Shown here: positions 39,784-49,397 of the stretch, one piece after another | Layout of the letters: the number at the start of each line of letters is the position of its first letter | How positions within the stretch are numbered: the first letter of the stretch is position 1 | NCBI GenBank assembly: GCA_015059045.1 | Contig: SVBD01000002.1 | Location: 62,001 to 126,000 of the forward strand | Direction of reading: 5' to 3' | Length of the DNA stretch: 64,000 nt | Source of the DNA: Erysipelotrichaceae bacterium | Lineage (GTDB): Bacteria > Bacillota_I > Bacilli_A > RFN20 > CAG-449 | Program-made: the position numbers and the translations under genes | The notes under the pieces: model-generated | Told to the model about the DNA's origin: nothing | Database searches by the model: none | The model's input: the letters and a program-made list of their open reading frames with translations, nothing else

Positions 39784-40603
39784 TCATTTCCTTTAACATA
39801 CGAATTTCTTCTTTATATCCATCTAATTCATTTGGCGTTTCAAGCACAAATGATAAATCTTTTAACTTTGGATGATTAATAATTTTTCTAATTGCTTCAA
39901 TAGATAAATTGCCAAGACCTAATTTTTCATGGCGATCTTTTCTACTACCTAACTCATTTTTTGAATCATTTAAATGAATTGCTTTTAGTTTGTCTAAGCC
40001 AATTATATCATCAAATTCTTTTAATACTTCTTCTAAATTGTCTTTGATATTATAACCCCCATCAAATACATGGCAGGTATCTAAACAAACTCCGATTTTA
40101 TCTTGATAAACAACTTTATCAATGATTTTCTTTAATTGAATAAAAGTATGACCAATTTCACTACCTTTACCCGCCATAGTTTCTAGTAATACCATCGTTT
40201 TTTGTTTTGGTGTTATTACCATATTTAATATTTCAGCAATTAATTCAATACCTTTTTCTTCACCTTGACCAACATGACTTCCAGGGTGAAAGTTATAATA
40301 AACATCATCAATCAATTCCAAAAGCGCTAAATCTTCTTTAAATACTTTTAAAGCAAATTCACGAACTCTTTCATCGCTACTGGCCGGATTTAAAGTATAT
40401 GGAGCATGAGCAATTAAAGGAGCAAAATTTGCTTCTTTTTTTAATTGATTGAATTTATTAATATCTTCCAAATCAATTTCTTTTGAGCTTCCTCCACGAG
40501 GATTTCTAGTAAAAAATTGGAAAGTATTTCCACCTACGTAGATAGTATCTTTATACATACTTACATATCCCTTATTAGAAACGTGACATCCAATATTTTT
40601 CAT
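39776..40603 (-). CDS. nfo: Deoxyribonuclease IV (endonuclease IV)
   Basis: IGCHVSNKGY; NPRGG; VLLETMAGKGSEIG; VCLDTCHVFDGGYNI; HLNDSKNELGSRKDRHEKLG. Confidence 0.93.
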   Translation of the reverse strand: MKNIGCHVSNKGYVSMYKDTIYVGGNTFQFFTRNPRGGSSKEIDLEDINKFNQLKKEANFAPLIAHAPYTLNPASSDERVREFALKVFKEDLALLELIDDVYYNFHPGSHVGQGEEKGIELIAEILNMVITPKQKTMVLLETMAGKGSEIGHTFIQLKKIIDKVVYQDKIGVCLDTCHVFDGGYNIKDNLEEVLKEFDDIIGLDKLKAIHLNDSKNELGSRKDRHEKLGLGNLSIEAIRKIINHPKLKDLSFVLETPNELDGYKEEIRMLKEMSE

Positions 40604-40714
40604 AAATCTACATCCTCAAAGATATATTATCATAAATAAATATTATTATTAATAAAAATAATTTTAGTTGTAATTTATTTCTAATTACTGAATATCTTTT
40701 AATTGGGTGATATT

Positions 40715-41845
40715 ATGTTTTTTCATTTTGTAAAGAATGGTGATACTTTATATAAAATAAGTAAACAATATAGCGTTCCATTAAATACTTTAATTAAAGA
40801 TAATAATTTAGAAGAACCTTATTTATTACTTATTGGAGAATGTCTAATAATACGAGATAAAAAAAGTAAAGAAAGAAGAATTGAAAATAAAATAATTAAT
40901 GGCTTTTGTTATCAAGGAATCTCGACAAATACTTTAAATGAGTATTTACCAACATTAACTCATACAAGTATTTTTGCTTATCGATTAAATAATGAAGGTC
41001 ACTTATTAGATTTTAATTCTAATAGAATTATCAATCGAATTAAAGAATACGATAAGCAAGCGATGTTAACAATCGCAAACATTAAAGAAAGTGGTGGATT
41101 TTCTACTTCTTTAGCTAGTAGTATTTTAAATTCAAATGAGTATCAAAATAATTTGATTAACGACTTAAAAAGAGAGTTAAAAGAAAATAATTACGATTCA
41201 TTATGTATCGACTTTGAATATGTAAACGAAGACGAAAAAAATCTATATTCTTCATTTTTAAGAAAAATAAAAGATGCTCTTCCTTCCTATCCACTATTTG
41301 TTGCTCTAGCGCCTAAAAATAGTGATGAACAAAAAGGGCTATTATATACCGCTCATGATTATTATCAAATAGGTAAAGTTGCTGATTATGTCATTTTAAT
41401 GACATATGAATGGGGATATACATATGGAGAACCTCAAGCAATTGCACCATTAAATCAAGTTAAAAAAGTTATAAGATACGCTAAAACTAAAATCGACAAC
41501 GACAAAATAATTATGGGTTTGCCTAATTATGGATACGATTGGAATCTACCTTATCAAAAAAATACAAAAGCAGATAGTGTTTCAAATGTAGAAGCAATGA
41601 AAATTGCTAAAAAATACAAAGTAGAAATTAAATACGATAAAGTAAGCCAAACTCCTTATTTTAACTATAGAAGCGAAGGAAAAGAACATATTGTTCATTT
41701 TGATGATGCTTGCTCCATTAATCAAAAAATTAATTTAATGCTTGATGAAAATATTAAAGGATTATCAATTTGGACAATTTCAACTTATTATCCACAGCTT
41801 AAAATATTAATAGATTATTATTTCGACACTGATGATGAAGTTTAG
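40715..41845 (+). CDS. LysM plus GH18-family hydrolase (SleL/YaaH-like)
   Basis: N-terminal LysM FVKNGDTLYKISKQYSVPLNTLIKDNNL; GH18 SLCIDFEYVNEDE; VILMTYEWGYTYGEP. Confidence 0.88.
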   Translation: MFFHFVKNGDTLYKISKQYSVPLNTLIKDNNLEEPYLLLIGECLIIRDKKSKERRIENKIINGFCYQGISTNTLNEYLPTLTHTSIFAYRLNNEGHLLDFNSNRIINRIKEYDKQAMLTIANIKESGGFSTSLASSILNSNEYQNNLINDLKRELKENNYDSLCIDFEYVNEDEKNLYSSFLRKIKDALPSYPLFVALAPKNSDEQKGLLYTAHDYYQIGKVADYVILMTYEWGYTYGEPQAIAPLNQVKKVIRYAKTKIDNDKIIMGLPNYGYDWNLPYQKNTKADSVSNVEAMKIAKKYKVEIKYDKVSQTPYFNYRSEGKEHIVHFDDACSINQKINLMLDENIKGLSIWTISTYYPQLKILIDYYFDTDDEV

Positions 41846-41890
41846 AAAAAGTATTTATCAATTAAAACATTTATAATATAATTAAATGGC

Positions 41891-41966
41891 GCCGGCTTAA
41901 CTCAGTTGGTAGAGTAGCTGAATCGTAATCAGTTGGTCGGGGGTTCGAGTCCTCTAGCCGGCACCA
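41891..41966 (+). tRNA. tRNA-Thr (anticodon CGT)
   Basis: GCCGGCT...AGCCGGC acceptor stem, anticodon arm GCTGA-ATCGTAA-TCAGT, TTCGAGT T-loop, encoded CCA. Confidence 0.92.
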
Positions 41967-41978
41967 TTGAGGTTTACA

Positions 41979-42590
41979 ATGTTTCCAACAAAGATTGAAG
42001 AATTAATTCAAGGAATAAATTTAAAAGAATTAGTTGACTTTCACGTAAGTGGAGATAAAGTCTTTTCTGTTGAAAATAAATATATATTAAAAATTAGTGA
42101 TAACACAAAAAGATTAGAAAAAGAGTATCAAAAAGATAAATGGATTAATAAATATATTCCTTCTCCCAAACCTATTTTATTCACTATCGAAAATAATAAG
42201 GGATACTATTTAAGAGAATATTTAGTTGGAGAAAATCTATGTGCAGATAAATATTTAAGTAATCCAGAACTTTTAATAAATCTTCTTGTAGAAGCAATGG
42301 AAATACTTCACAAAACAAAAGTAATTGAAGATAAATATATAATCGATAATGAATATAAAACATTAATTCATGGTGATTTTTGTTTACCAAATATTCTAGT
42401 TAAAGATGATAAAGTAGCAGGATTTATCGATTTAGGAGATTCAGGTATTGGTGACCCTTGGAGAGATTATGCTTGGTGCATTTGGTCGTTAGAATATAAT
42501 TTAAAATCTACAAATTATACTCCACTTTTATTAAAAAAACTAAACATCACTTTTGACAAAGAAAAATACAAAAGATATATTAATTTATAA
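41979..42590 (+). CDS. APH(3')-like aminoglycoside/choline kinase-type phosphotransferase
   Basis: LIHGDFCLPNILVKDDKVAGFIDLGDSGIGDPWRDYAWCIWSLEYNL. ATG at 41979 with GAGGT RBS, 13 nt after the tRNA CCA. Confidence 0.78.
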   Translation: MFPTKIEELIQGINLKELVDFHVSGDKVFSVENKYILKISDNTKRLEKEYQKDKWINKYIPSPKPILFTIENNKGYYLREYLVGENLCADKYLSNPELLINLLVEAMEILHKTKVIEDKYIIDNEYKTLIHGDFCLPNILVKDDKVAGFIDLGDSGIGDPWRDYAWCIWSLEYNLKSTNYTPLLLKKLNITFDKEKYKRYINL

Positions 42591-42701
42591 AAAAATATAC
42601 TTTATATAAATATATTAGATAAAAAAATATCTAAATCTTTTTGTATTGCTTGAAATATAAAAATAAAGTGTTATTATATTTTTAATAAATGGAGGAAATT
42701 T

Positions 42702-44156
42702 ATGGATATAATTAGTATAGCTATGCTTGCTTTAGGCTTAGTAGGCATATTATTTGGCTTTCTTTATGGCAAAAAAAGAGGTTTAACTAAAGCTATCGTA
42801 AGACTTGTTCTTATCGTTTTGGCAGTAGTAGGCGCTTTTGTCTTAAGAGAATCAGTAACAGAGACAGTTTTAAACACACCTATTGAAGAAGGAAAATCAA
42901 TTGTCGACTTAATTACCGAAGGTATTGCAAGTGGTGAAGATGCTGCTTCAATGCAAGGTTTAGTAGATGTCATCAAAAACATCTTAACTATGGTATTACA
43001 AGTATTTGTTTTTGTTTTGATCTTTATTATATTAAGAATTGCTACCTTAATCGTATATTGGATTGCAGCTGGAATCGTCAATTCAATTAGAAAAGGTAAA
43101 ATCAAAAGAGAACTTAATGCAAATCCTGAAAGCTTCGATGGTAATCACAAATTATCTAGATCACAAGTAAAACTTCTTAATTACGTAAAAGAAGATAGAG
43201 AATTATTATCAAATAGAAGCGAATTAAACAAAAGAGAAATCGCTAAAGCTGAAAGAAGACTTAAGAAGAATCAAAAGAAACTTGTTAAGAAAACCGCAAA
43301 AAGAGATAGAAAACCTTGGTGGGGATCTCTTGTTGGTTTAGTACAAGGTGCAGTAGTAGCAATTGTTATTATGGCTCCAATTAGTGGATTAGTTGCAAGT
43401 GTTGGTGGATTAGTAAAATCACTTGCAAATCTAGAAATGCAAGGTGAACCAATGCTTGATGCAGAAACAAAACAAGTTTTAGATGAGACAGGTTTATTAG
43501 AATATCCAGAATCAAATGTAGCAAAAGTCTATGATACAGTTGGTGGATGGTTATATCAAAGTATTTCAAAAGTAGAAAAAGCTGATGGTACAACAACAGA
43601 TATCAAAACTCAAATTGAAGCTATTGATGGTGGTGTCCAAATGGCTAGTGTAATAGCTAGAATAGCTGAAATTAATATGGATGATGGTTTCACTACCGAT
43701 GTTAGAGATTCATTTGTTGATATTTTTGACGATTTAGACGAAATCAAAGAAGGAATGTCTCCAGAAGGTGTTCGTGAATTAGATGCATTAATGAAAGAGG
43801 CACTTGGACCAATATTAAGTGAAGCTGGAGATGATTTACCAATCAACTTAGATGAAATTAGCTTCGCAGAAGTCGACTTTTCTACAGAAGGTCAAGTAAT
43901 CTCCTCTTTCTATAATTTATATGAGCAATCTGAAAATGGAAATTTAGATGAAGACCAAGTTATGGAAGATGTTGTAACTACACTTTCTGAAAGTACATTA
44001 ATTCTTCCTATCTTAAACCAAGTATTTGAAGATTTACCTGAAGAAGATAGACCAAATTTAGACGAAGAAGAAAAAGCTGAAATTGAAGAAATTATCAACA
44101 ATTTAGAAAACCAAGAAAACGCTGAAGAGTTGAAAAAATTATTCGGAATTAAATAA
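42702..44156 (+). CDS. CvpA-like membrane protein
   Basis: N-terminal LGLVGILFGFLYGKKRGLTKAIVRLVLIVLAVVGAF, several TM segments, long acidic C-terminus. Confidence 0.65.
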   Translation: MDIISIAMLALGLVGILFGFLYGKKRGLTKAIVRLVLIVLAVVGAFVLRESVTETVLNTPIEEGKSIVDLITEGIASGEDAASMQGLVDVIKNILTMVLQVFVFVLIFIILRIATLIVYWIAAGIVNSIRKGKIKRELNANPESFDGNHKLSRSQVKLLNYVKEDRELLSNRSELNKREIAKAERRLKKNQKKLVKKTAKRDRKPWWGSLVGLVQGAVVAIVIMAPISGLVASVGGLVKSLANLEMQGEPMLDAETKQVLDETGLLEYPESNVAKVYDTVGGWLYQSISKVEKADGTTTDIKTQIEAIDGGVQMASVIARIAEINMDDGFTTDVRDSFVDIFDDLDEIKEGMSPEGVRELDALMKEALGPILSEAGDDLPINLDEISFAEVDFSTEGQVISSFYNLYEQSENGNLDEDQVMEDVVTTLSESTLILPILNQVFEDLPEEDRPNLDEEEKAEIEEIINNLENQENAEELKKLFGIK

Positions 44157-44164
44157 GGTATCTT

Positions 44165-44184
44165 AAGGCTGTGAAAACAGCCTT
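44165..44184 (+). terminator. Intrinsic terminator
   Basis: AAGGCTGT-GAAA-ACAGCCTT followed by T-run. Confidence 0.9.
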
Positions 44185-44265
44185 TTTTATTGCGTTTTTA
44201 CAATGATAAGGGGTATTTGCTTTTTTTTAAAAAATCGATTATCATATAAAATGAGGTGATATTTT

Positions 44266-45093
44266 ATGGTAAAACCAGTAGTTGCATTAATTTATGACTT
44301 TGATAAAACATTAGCGACCGATGACATGCAAGCTTTTTCTTTCATTCCAAACTTAGGTCTCACAAGTGGCGAGTTCTGGGGATTAACTGAAAAATTTGCA
44401 AAACAAACAGGTACAGAATCAACTTTAGCCTATCTTCACACAATGATTGAAGAATGTAAAAAGAAAAACATTGCTTTAACAAAAGATTATTTATACTCCT
44501 TAGGTAAAGATGTTAAATTCTTTGAAGGAGTTACAACTTGGTTTAAAAGATTAAACCAATACGCTGAAGAAATCGGTTTAACATTAGAACACTATATCAT
44601 TTCTTCTGGAAACAAAGAAATTATTGAAGGAAGTTCAATCGCTAAAGAATTTAAAGCATTATATGGTTGTGAATTCTTATATAACAATGAAGGTATTGCT
44701 TACTATCCAAAAACAATTATTAATTACACTTTAAAAACTCAGTATTTATTTAGAATTTCAAAAGGTGTATCTCATCCAGGAGATGATCGTTCAGTTAACT
44801 CAAGAATCAATGAAAAGCATGTTGAATTTAGAAACATGATCTATGTTGGTGATGGATTAACAGACATTCCTTGTATGACACTTATCAAAGAAAAGAATGG
44901 TAAATCAATCGCTGTTTATCAACCAAATAAAAAAGAAGCGGTTGAACAATTACTTGATGACAACCGTGTAAATTATGTTTGTAGAAGTGATTTCAAGAGT
45001 AACTCTCCACTTGAAAAATTAGTTAAATTAATTCTTGATTCAATCGCTATTAATGAAAAACTAATTTCTAAAGAAGATAATCAAAACATTTAA
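44266..45093 (+). CDS. HAD family hydrolase
   Basis: ALIYDFDKTLATDDMQ; IISSGNKEIIEG; MIYVGDGLTDIPCM. Confidence 0.88.
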   Translation: MVKPVVALIYDFDKTLATDDMQAFSFIPNLGLTSGEFWGLTEKFAKQTGTESTLAYLHTMIEECKKKNIALTKDYLYSLGKDVKFFEGVTTWFKRLNQYAEEIGLTLEHYIISSGNKEIIEGSSIAKEFKALYGCEFLYNNEGIAYYPKTIINYTLKTQYLFRISKGVSHPGDDRSVNSRINEKHVEFRNMIYVGDGLTDIPCMTLIKEKNGKSIAVYQPNKKEAVEQLLDDNRVNYVCRSDFKSNSPLEKLVKLILDSIAINEKLISKEDNQNI

Positions 45094-45111
45094 AGAAGCT
45101 TCGGCTTCTTT
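45092..45111 (+). terminator. Intrinsic terminator
   Basis: AAAGAAGC-TTCG-GCTTCTTT followed by T-run. Confidence 0.85.
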
Positions 45112-45122
45112 TTTTTATAAAA

Positions 45123-45145
45123 AAGATAGACATAAAGTCTATCTT
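45123..45145 (-). terminator. Terminator of metK
   Basis: AAGATAGAC-ATAAA-GTCTATCTT with flanking T-run on the minus strand. Confidence 0.8.
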
Positions 45146-46307
45146 ATTCTTCTAATAACTTTTTAATTTCTTCAACCTTATCTAGATATTCCCAAGGACA
45201 ATCTACATCCGGTCTACCAAAGTGTCCATAAGATGCTAAATCTACATATTTAAATGGAGGTTCAGTTAAACTAAATTTCTTAATAATTGCATTTGGTCTT
45301 AAATCAAATACGTTTCTAACAACTTCTAAGATTTTGTTTTGGTCGTATTTTGATAAACCAAATGTATCTACAGAGATAGATAAAGGATCAGCTTTACCAA
45401 TTGCATAACTTAATTGAACTTCAACTTTTGGAGAAACTCCGGCTGCGCATAAGTTCTTAGCGACATATCTAGCGGCATATGCTGCAGATCTATCTACTTT
45501 AGAAGGATCTTTTCCTGAGAAAGCTCCTCCACCATGCTTTCCTACTCCCCCATATGTATCAACAATAATCTTTCTTCCTGTTAAACCTGTGTCACCTTCA
45601 GGTCCACCAATAACAAATCTTCCTGTAGGGTTAATTAAAACTTGATAATCACTTGTAAAGCCATAGGATTTAACAACTTCGTCGATAATATTCTTTTTAA
45701 TGAAGTTTTGAAATTCTTCCATATTAACATCAGGATCATGTTGGATAGACATTAAAACTGTTGCGATTTCAGGTTTTCCACTTGTATAGTCAATTGTTAC
45801 TTGAGATTTCATATCTGGTCTAGAGCCTTTAAATTGACCATTTTTTCTTAATGTAGAAGCATATCTAACTAATTTATGAGCAATACCAATTGCTAAAGGC
45901 ATGTAGTTAGAAGTTTCATCACACGCATAACCAAACATAATACCTTGGTCACCAGCACCTTGATCTTCTTCTTTTTCTCTTACAACACCCATATTGATAT
46001 CTGGAGATTGTTCTTTAATACGATTAATAATTTCACATGTGTGACCATCAATTCCTTTTTCAGGTGAATCATAGCCAATTGAAACCATAATATCTCTAGC
46101 AATCTTTTCATAATCAACTTTAGATTTTGTAGTAATTTCCCCACCGATAACTAATAAATTAGTAGTTGCAAAACATTCACATGCTACATGAGATTTAGGA
46201 TCCCCTTTTAAGCATGCATCTAAAATTGCATCACTGATTTGATCACATAATTTATCTGGATGTCCTTCACTAACTGACTCAGATGTAAATAAAATTCTTT
46301 CCTTCAT
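45144..46307 (-). CDS. metK: S-adenosylmethionine synthetase
   Basis: LFTSESVSEGHPDKLCDQISDAILD; GAGDQGIMFGYA; GGGAFSGKDPSKVDRSAAY. Confidence 0.95.
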   Translation of the reverse strand: MKERILFTSESVSEGHPDKLCDQISDAILDACLKGDPKSHVACECFATTNLLVIGGEITTKSKVDYEKIARDIMVSIGYDSPEKGIDGHTCEIINRIKEQSPDINMGVVREKEEDQGAGDQGIMFGYACDETSNYMPLAIGIAHKLVRYASTLRKNGQFKGSRPDMKSQVTIDYTSGKPEIATVLMSIQHDPDVNMEEFQNFIKKNIIDEVVKSYGFTSDYQVLINPTGRFVIGGPEGDTGLTGRKIIVDTYGGVGKHGGGAFSGKDPSKVDRSAAYAARYVAKNLCAAGVSPKVEVQLSYAIGKADPLSISVDTFGLSKYDQNKILEVVRNVFDLRPNAIIKKFSLTEPPFKYVDLASYGHFGRPDVDCPWEYLDKVEEIKKLLEE

Positions 46308-46325
46308 CGTACTACCTCGTACTTC

Positions 46326-46496
46326 CTATTTTTTCTTTTTATCTTCTTCATCCTCAAATTCGATTAAATCAATTTTATTCATCAACAATTCTTCTGAAGA
46401 AACTCCAGAAATTTGTTCGATCACCTCGAAATCAAGGCCCATTTCAAAAAGCGTACTAGCTATTTGAAATTGTTCTTTCTTTTTCTTTGTTTTCAT
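46326..46496 (-). CDS. Small protein resembling an orphan C-terminal tail of the Rpn nuclease family
   Basis: MKTKKKKEQFQIASTLFEMGLDFEVIEQISGVSSEELLMNKIDLIEF; compare IAKNMKDMGLDIEVISKATSLSVEEINKL in 8128-8988. Confidence 0.6.
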   Translation of the reverse strand: MKTKKKKEQFQIASTLFEMGLDFEVIEQISGVSSEELLMNKIDLIEFEDEEDKKKK

Positions 46497-46546
46497 ATTT
46501 ATCACCACATAATAAATTATGGGCAATATATATCTTTATATACCTA

Positions 46547-46789
46547 TTAAATAGTTTTTAATGCTTTTGAAATTTGATCAGGACAAGATGTTGAACGCAT
46601 ACCACATCTAATGCCTTCTAAACGATTTATAACCTCTTTAATTGGCATGCCAACAAGTAATTTACTAATTCCTTGTAAATTACCAGAGCATCCTCCAAGG
46701 ACTTTGATTGAAACGATCTTTCCATCTTCATGTTCAATAACAAATTGTTTTGAACAAACTCCTTGTGGATTATATACTAATGTTTCCAT
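46547..46789 (-). CDS. TSCPD domain protein (TIGR03905-like)
   Basis: YNPQGVCSKQFVIEHEDGKIVSIKVLGGCSGNLQGISKLLVG...GIRCGMRSTSCPDQISKAL. Confidence 0.88.
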   Translation of the reverse strand: METLVYNPQGVCSKQFVIEHEDGKIVSIKVLGGCSGNLQGISKLLVGMPIKEVINRLEGIRCGMRSTSCPDQISKALKTI

Positions 46790-46806
46790 TTACTATTTAA
46801 TCCTTC

Positions 46807-47379
46807 TTATTTAACGATTTCGCCATAAACTAATCCAGATAATGCACCTGCATTAGCTTCATCTGTATCAACGTGCATTGCTAAAGCAAAGTTAGGATGA
46901 ACTCTAACAATTGTATCATGAAGAGTAATTCCTCTTCCTGTTTCATTTGTTACTTTAACACTTACTACATCTTTATCTTGAACACCCATTTCTTCCGCAT
47001 CAGCTGGTGTCATATGGATGTGACGTTTAGCAACGATAACGCCTTCAGAGATTTCAACTTCCCCACATGGTCCAACTAATTTACAACCAGCACTACCTTT
47101 AACATCACCAGATTCTCTAACTGGAGCGACAACACCAATTGTTCTTGCATCAGTAAATGATAATTCTACTTGATCACTTGGTCTAGTTGGTCCTAAAATT
47201 GTACATGTTAATGTTCCTCTTGGTCCTACGACTTGAATTCTTTGTTCAGAAGCATATTGACCAGGTTGAGATAACATTTTCTTAATTGTTAATTCTGCAC
47301 CTTGACCAAATAATGTTTCTAATGTTTCTTTTGTTACGTGTGCGTGTCTAGCACTTGTTTCGATAATAAATTGTTTCAT
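46807..47379 (-). CDS. pduL: Phosphate propanoyltransferase PduL
   Basis: ETSARHAHVTKETLETLFG; ILGPTRPSDQVELSFTDAR; VAKRHIHMTPADAEEMGV. Confidence 0.93.
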   Translation of the reverse strand: MKQFIIETSARHAHVTKETLETLFGQGAELTIKKMLSQPGQYASEQRIQVVGPRGTLTCTILGPTRPSDQVELSFTDARTIGVVAPVRESGDVKGSAGCKLVGPCGEVEISEGVIVAKRHIHMTPADAEEMGVQDKDVVSVKVTNETGRGITLHDTIVRVHPNFALAMHVDTDEANAGALSGLVYGEIVK

Positions 47380-47508
47380 AAATTACTTACCTCCTTGAAA
47401 TAAATATTTTCGCATATTAATTCTACTATTAAGATGACATTTTGTCCATATTTTATGGGAATTTAAAATTTATTTTAAAATTATCCGTTTCATTTAAAAT
47501 TTTGAAAA

Positions 47509-47523
47509 AAGAAAACGCTTACA
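47509..47523. promoter_or_regulatory. cre-like site in the pduL / ABC exporter divergent region
   Basis: AAGAAAACGCTTACA, one mismatch to WTGNAANCGNWNNCW. Confidence 0.4.
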
Positions 47524-47621
47524 TTGTCTATTTTCTCATAAGATTATATTTTATGACAAAAATGAAAGTGATAGAATTAAAATAATCACGTTTCAATCTT
47601 ACAATTAAGGAGGTGTTTTTT

Positions 47622-49394
47622 ATGCTCTTTGGAAAACATGTAAATAAGTATTATTTAAAATACTTTTGGCACTTTTTCTTTGGCATCCTCGCTTTAATTA
47701 TTGTTGACTACGCTCAAATATTAGTTCCTCGAGAAATCGCTAATATTGGCGAAGCTATTTCTAATGGAGAAATTACTTCTTTAACATCAATCGCTTTTAT
47801 TAAACCTATTTCAATAATTTTTATTGTTGCAGTAACTATGTTTATTGGTAGATTTGCTTGGAGAAGATGTATTTTAGGCGAAGCAATAAGAATTCAAGCT
47901 GATATTAGAAAAGAATTATTTATGAAAACCGAGGTTTTAACTCAACGTTATTATAAGCAAAATAAAACTGGTGCTATTTTAGCGTATTTCAGTAATGACT
48001 TAGAAACAATTGAAGAAGTATTCGGATTTGGTGTTGTCCAATTAATTGATGGAGTCTTCTTAAGTGTTCTATCCTTTATTAAAATGTTCCAACTAAGTAC
48101 TATACTTACTTTAATCGCTCTTATTCCATTACTTATTCTATTAAGCTGTGCTTTCATCGTTGATAAATATATGGAAAAGAAATATGAAAAAAGACAAAAG
48201 GCTTTTGAAGATATGTCTGATTTCTCTCAAGAAAACTTTACTGGAATTCGTGTCATTAAAGCCTTTGTTAAAGAAGCAAAAGAACTAAGACACTTTGCAA
48301 AAGAAAATAAAAAGAATAAGGATGCAAATATCGAATTTGTTAAATTTGGTGCTTTATTAGATGTTGCTATTAACTTATTAATTTATTCAGTAATTATTAT
48401 CATCTTCTGCGTAGGTGGATACTTTGTCTATCAAGAATCTATCGGGGTTGATGTTGGTTTCTCTACATGGGACATCATTGAATTTATTGGATATTTCAAC
48501 TCAATCATTTGGCCAGTATTTGCTCTTGCTTCTATCATCAACTTAACTGCAAGAGGAAGAACTTCTTTAAGAAGAATTTCTTCTATCTTAGATGAAGAAG
48601 TAGAAATTAGCGATAGTGGAGAGGTTATCATTCCTTCAGAAATCAAAGGTGGAATTAAATTTAATAATTTCTCTTTTGCTTTCCCTGATGATCCAGAAGA
48701 AAAGGTATTAAAGAATATTTCATTTGAAATTAAACCAGGCGAAACAGTTGGTGTCATTGGTAAAATTGGTTCAGGTAAATCAACATTAGTTAACATGTTA
48801 TTTAGACTTTACAATGTTGAAAAAGGGACCCTATTTATCGATAACTACGACATTATGGATTTACCAGTTAAAGTGGTAAGAAATAGTATTGGTTATGCTC
48901 CACAAGATAACTTCCTTTTCTCTGATACAATTAGAAAAAACATTGCTTTTGCAGATGATACAATTCCTGATGAAGAAGTTGTTGAAGCAGCCGAATTCTC
49001 TGCAGTAAGAAGCAATATTGAAGAATTTAGCGAAGGCTATCAAACAATGATTGGAGAAAGAGGGGTAACTCTTTCTGGAGGACAAAAACAACGTATTTCT
49101 ATTTCTCGTGCAGTTGTTAAGGATCCTAAAATTTTAGTCTTAGACGATTCTGTTTCCGCGGTTGATATCAAAACTGAAGAAACAATTTTAAATAACATTA
49201 AAAAATTAAGAAAAGGTAAAACAACTATCTTAATTGCTTCAAGAGTTTCTACTGTTGAAAAATTAGATAAAGTTTTAGTTTTAAAAGATGGCCAACTTGA
49301 GTACTTTGGCACGAATAAAGAGTGTTTGAAAAATTCACCAACTTATAAAAGAATGGTTGAATTACAAACTCTTGAAAAAGAATTGGAGGGATAG
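47622..49394 (+). CDS. ABC exporter half-transporter (TM-NBD), NBD with Asp at the Walker B +1 position
   Basis: GKIGSGKSTLVNM; LSGGQKQRISISRAVV; ILVLDDSVSAVD. ATG at 47622 has AAGGAGG RBS. Confidence 0.88.
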   Translation: MLFGKHVNKYYLKYFWHFFFGILALIIVDYAQILVPREIANIGEAISNGEITSLTSIAFIKPISIIFIVAVTMFIGRFAWRRCILGEAIRIQADIRKELFMKTEVLTQRYYKQNKTGAILAYFSNDLETIEEVFGFGVVQLIDGVFLSVLSFIKMFQLSTILTLIALIPLLILLSCAFIVDKYMEKKYEKRQKAFEDMSDFSQENFTGIRVIKAFVKEAKELRHFAKENKKNKDANIEFVKFGALLDVAINLLIYSVIIIIFCVGGYFVYQESIGVDVGFSTWDIIEFIGYFNSIIWPVFALASIINLTARGRTSLRRISSILDEEVEISDSGEVIIPSEIKGGIKFNNFSFAFPDDPEEKVLKNISFEIKPGETVGVIGKIGSGKSTLVNMLFRLYNVEKGTLFIDNYDIMDLPVKVVRNSIGYAPQDNFLFSDTIRKNIAFADDTIPDEEVVEAAEFSAVRSNIEEFSEGYQTMIGERGVTLSGGQKQRISISRAVVKDPKILVLDDSVSAVDIKTEETILNNIKKLRKGKTTILIASRVSTVEKLDKVLVLKDGQLEYFGTNKECLKNSPTYKRMVELQTLEKELEG

Positions 49395-49397
49395 AAT

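Noticed and set aside
42764-43105. Antisense ORF of 113 aa within the CvpA-like gene (also 48431..48796, 43381..43596, 43610..43846, 49040..49312, 12781..13017, 36271..36525 and others)
   Set aside because: Fully overlapped by strongly supported genes on the other strand, or in another frame; composition is that of shadow ORFs; no RBS or family signal.
46308-46546. SAM riboswitch upstream of metK
   Set aside because: The gap to the upstream small ORF is too short and no SAM-box-like structure was seen.
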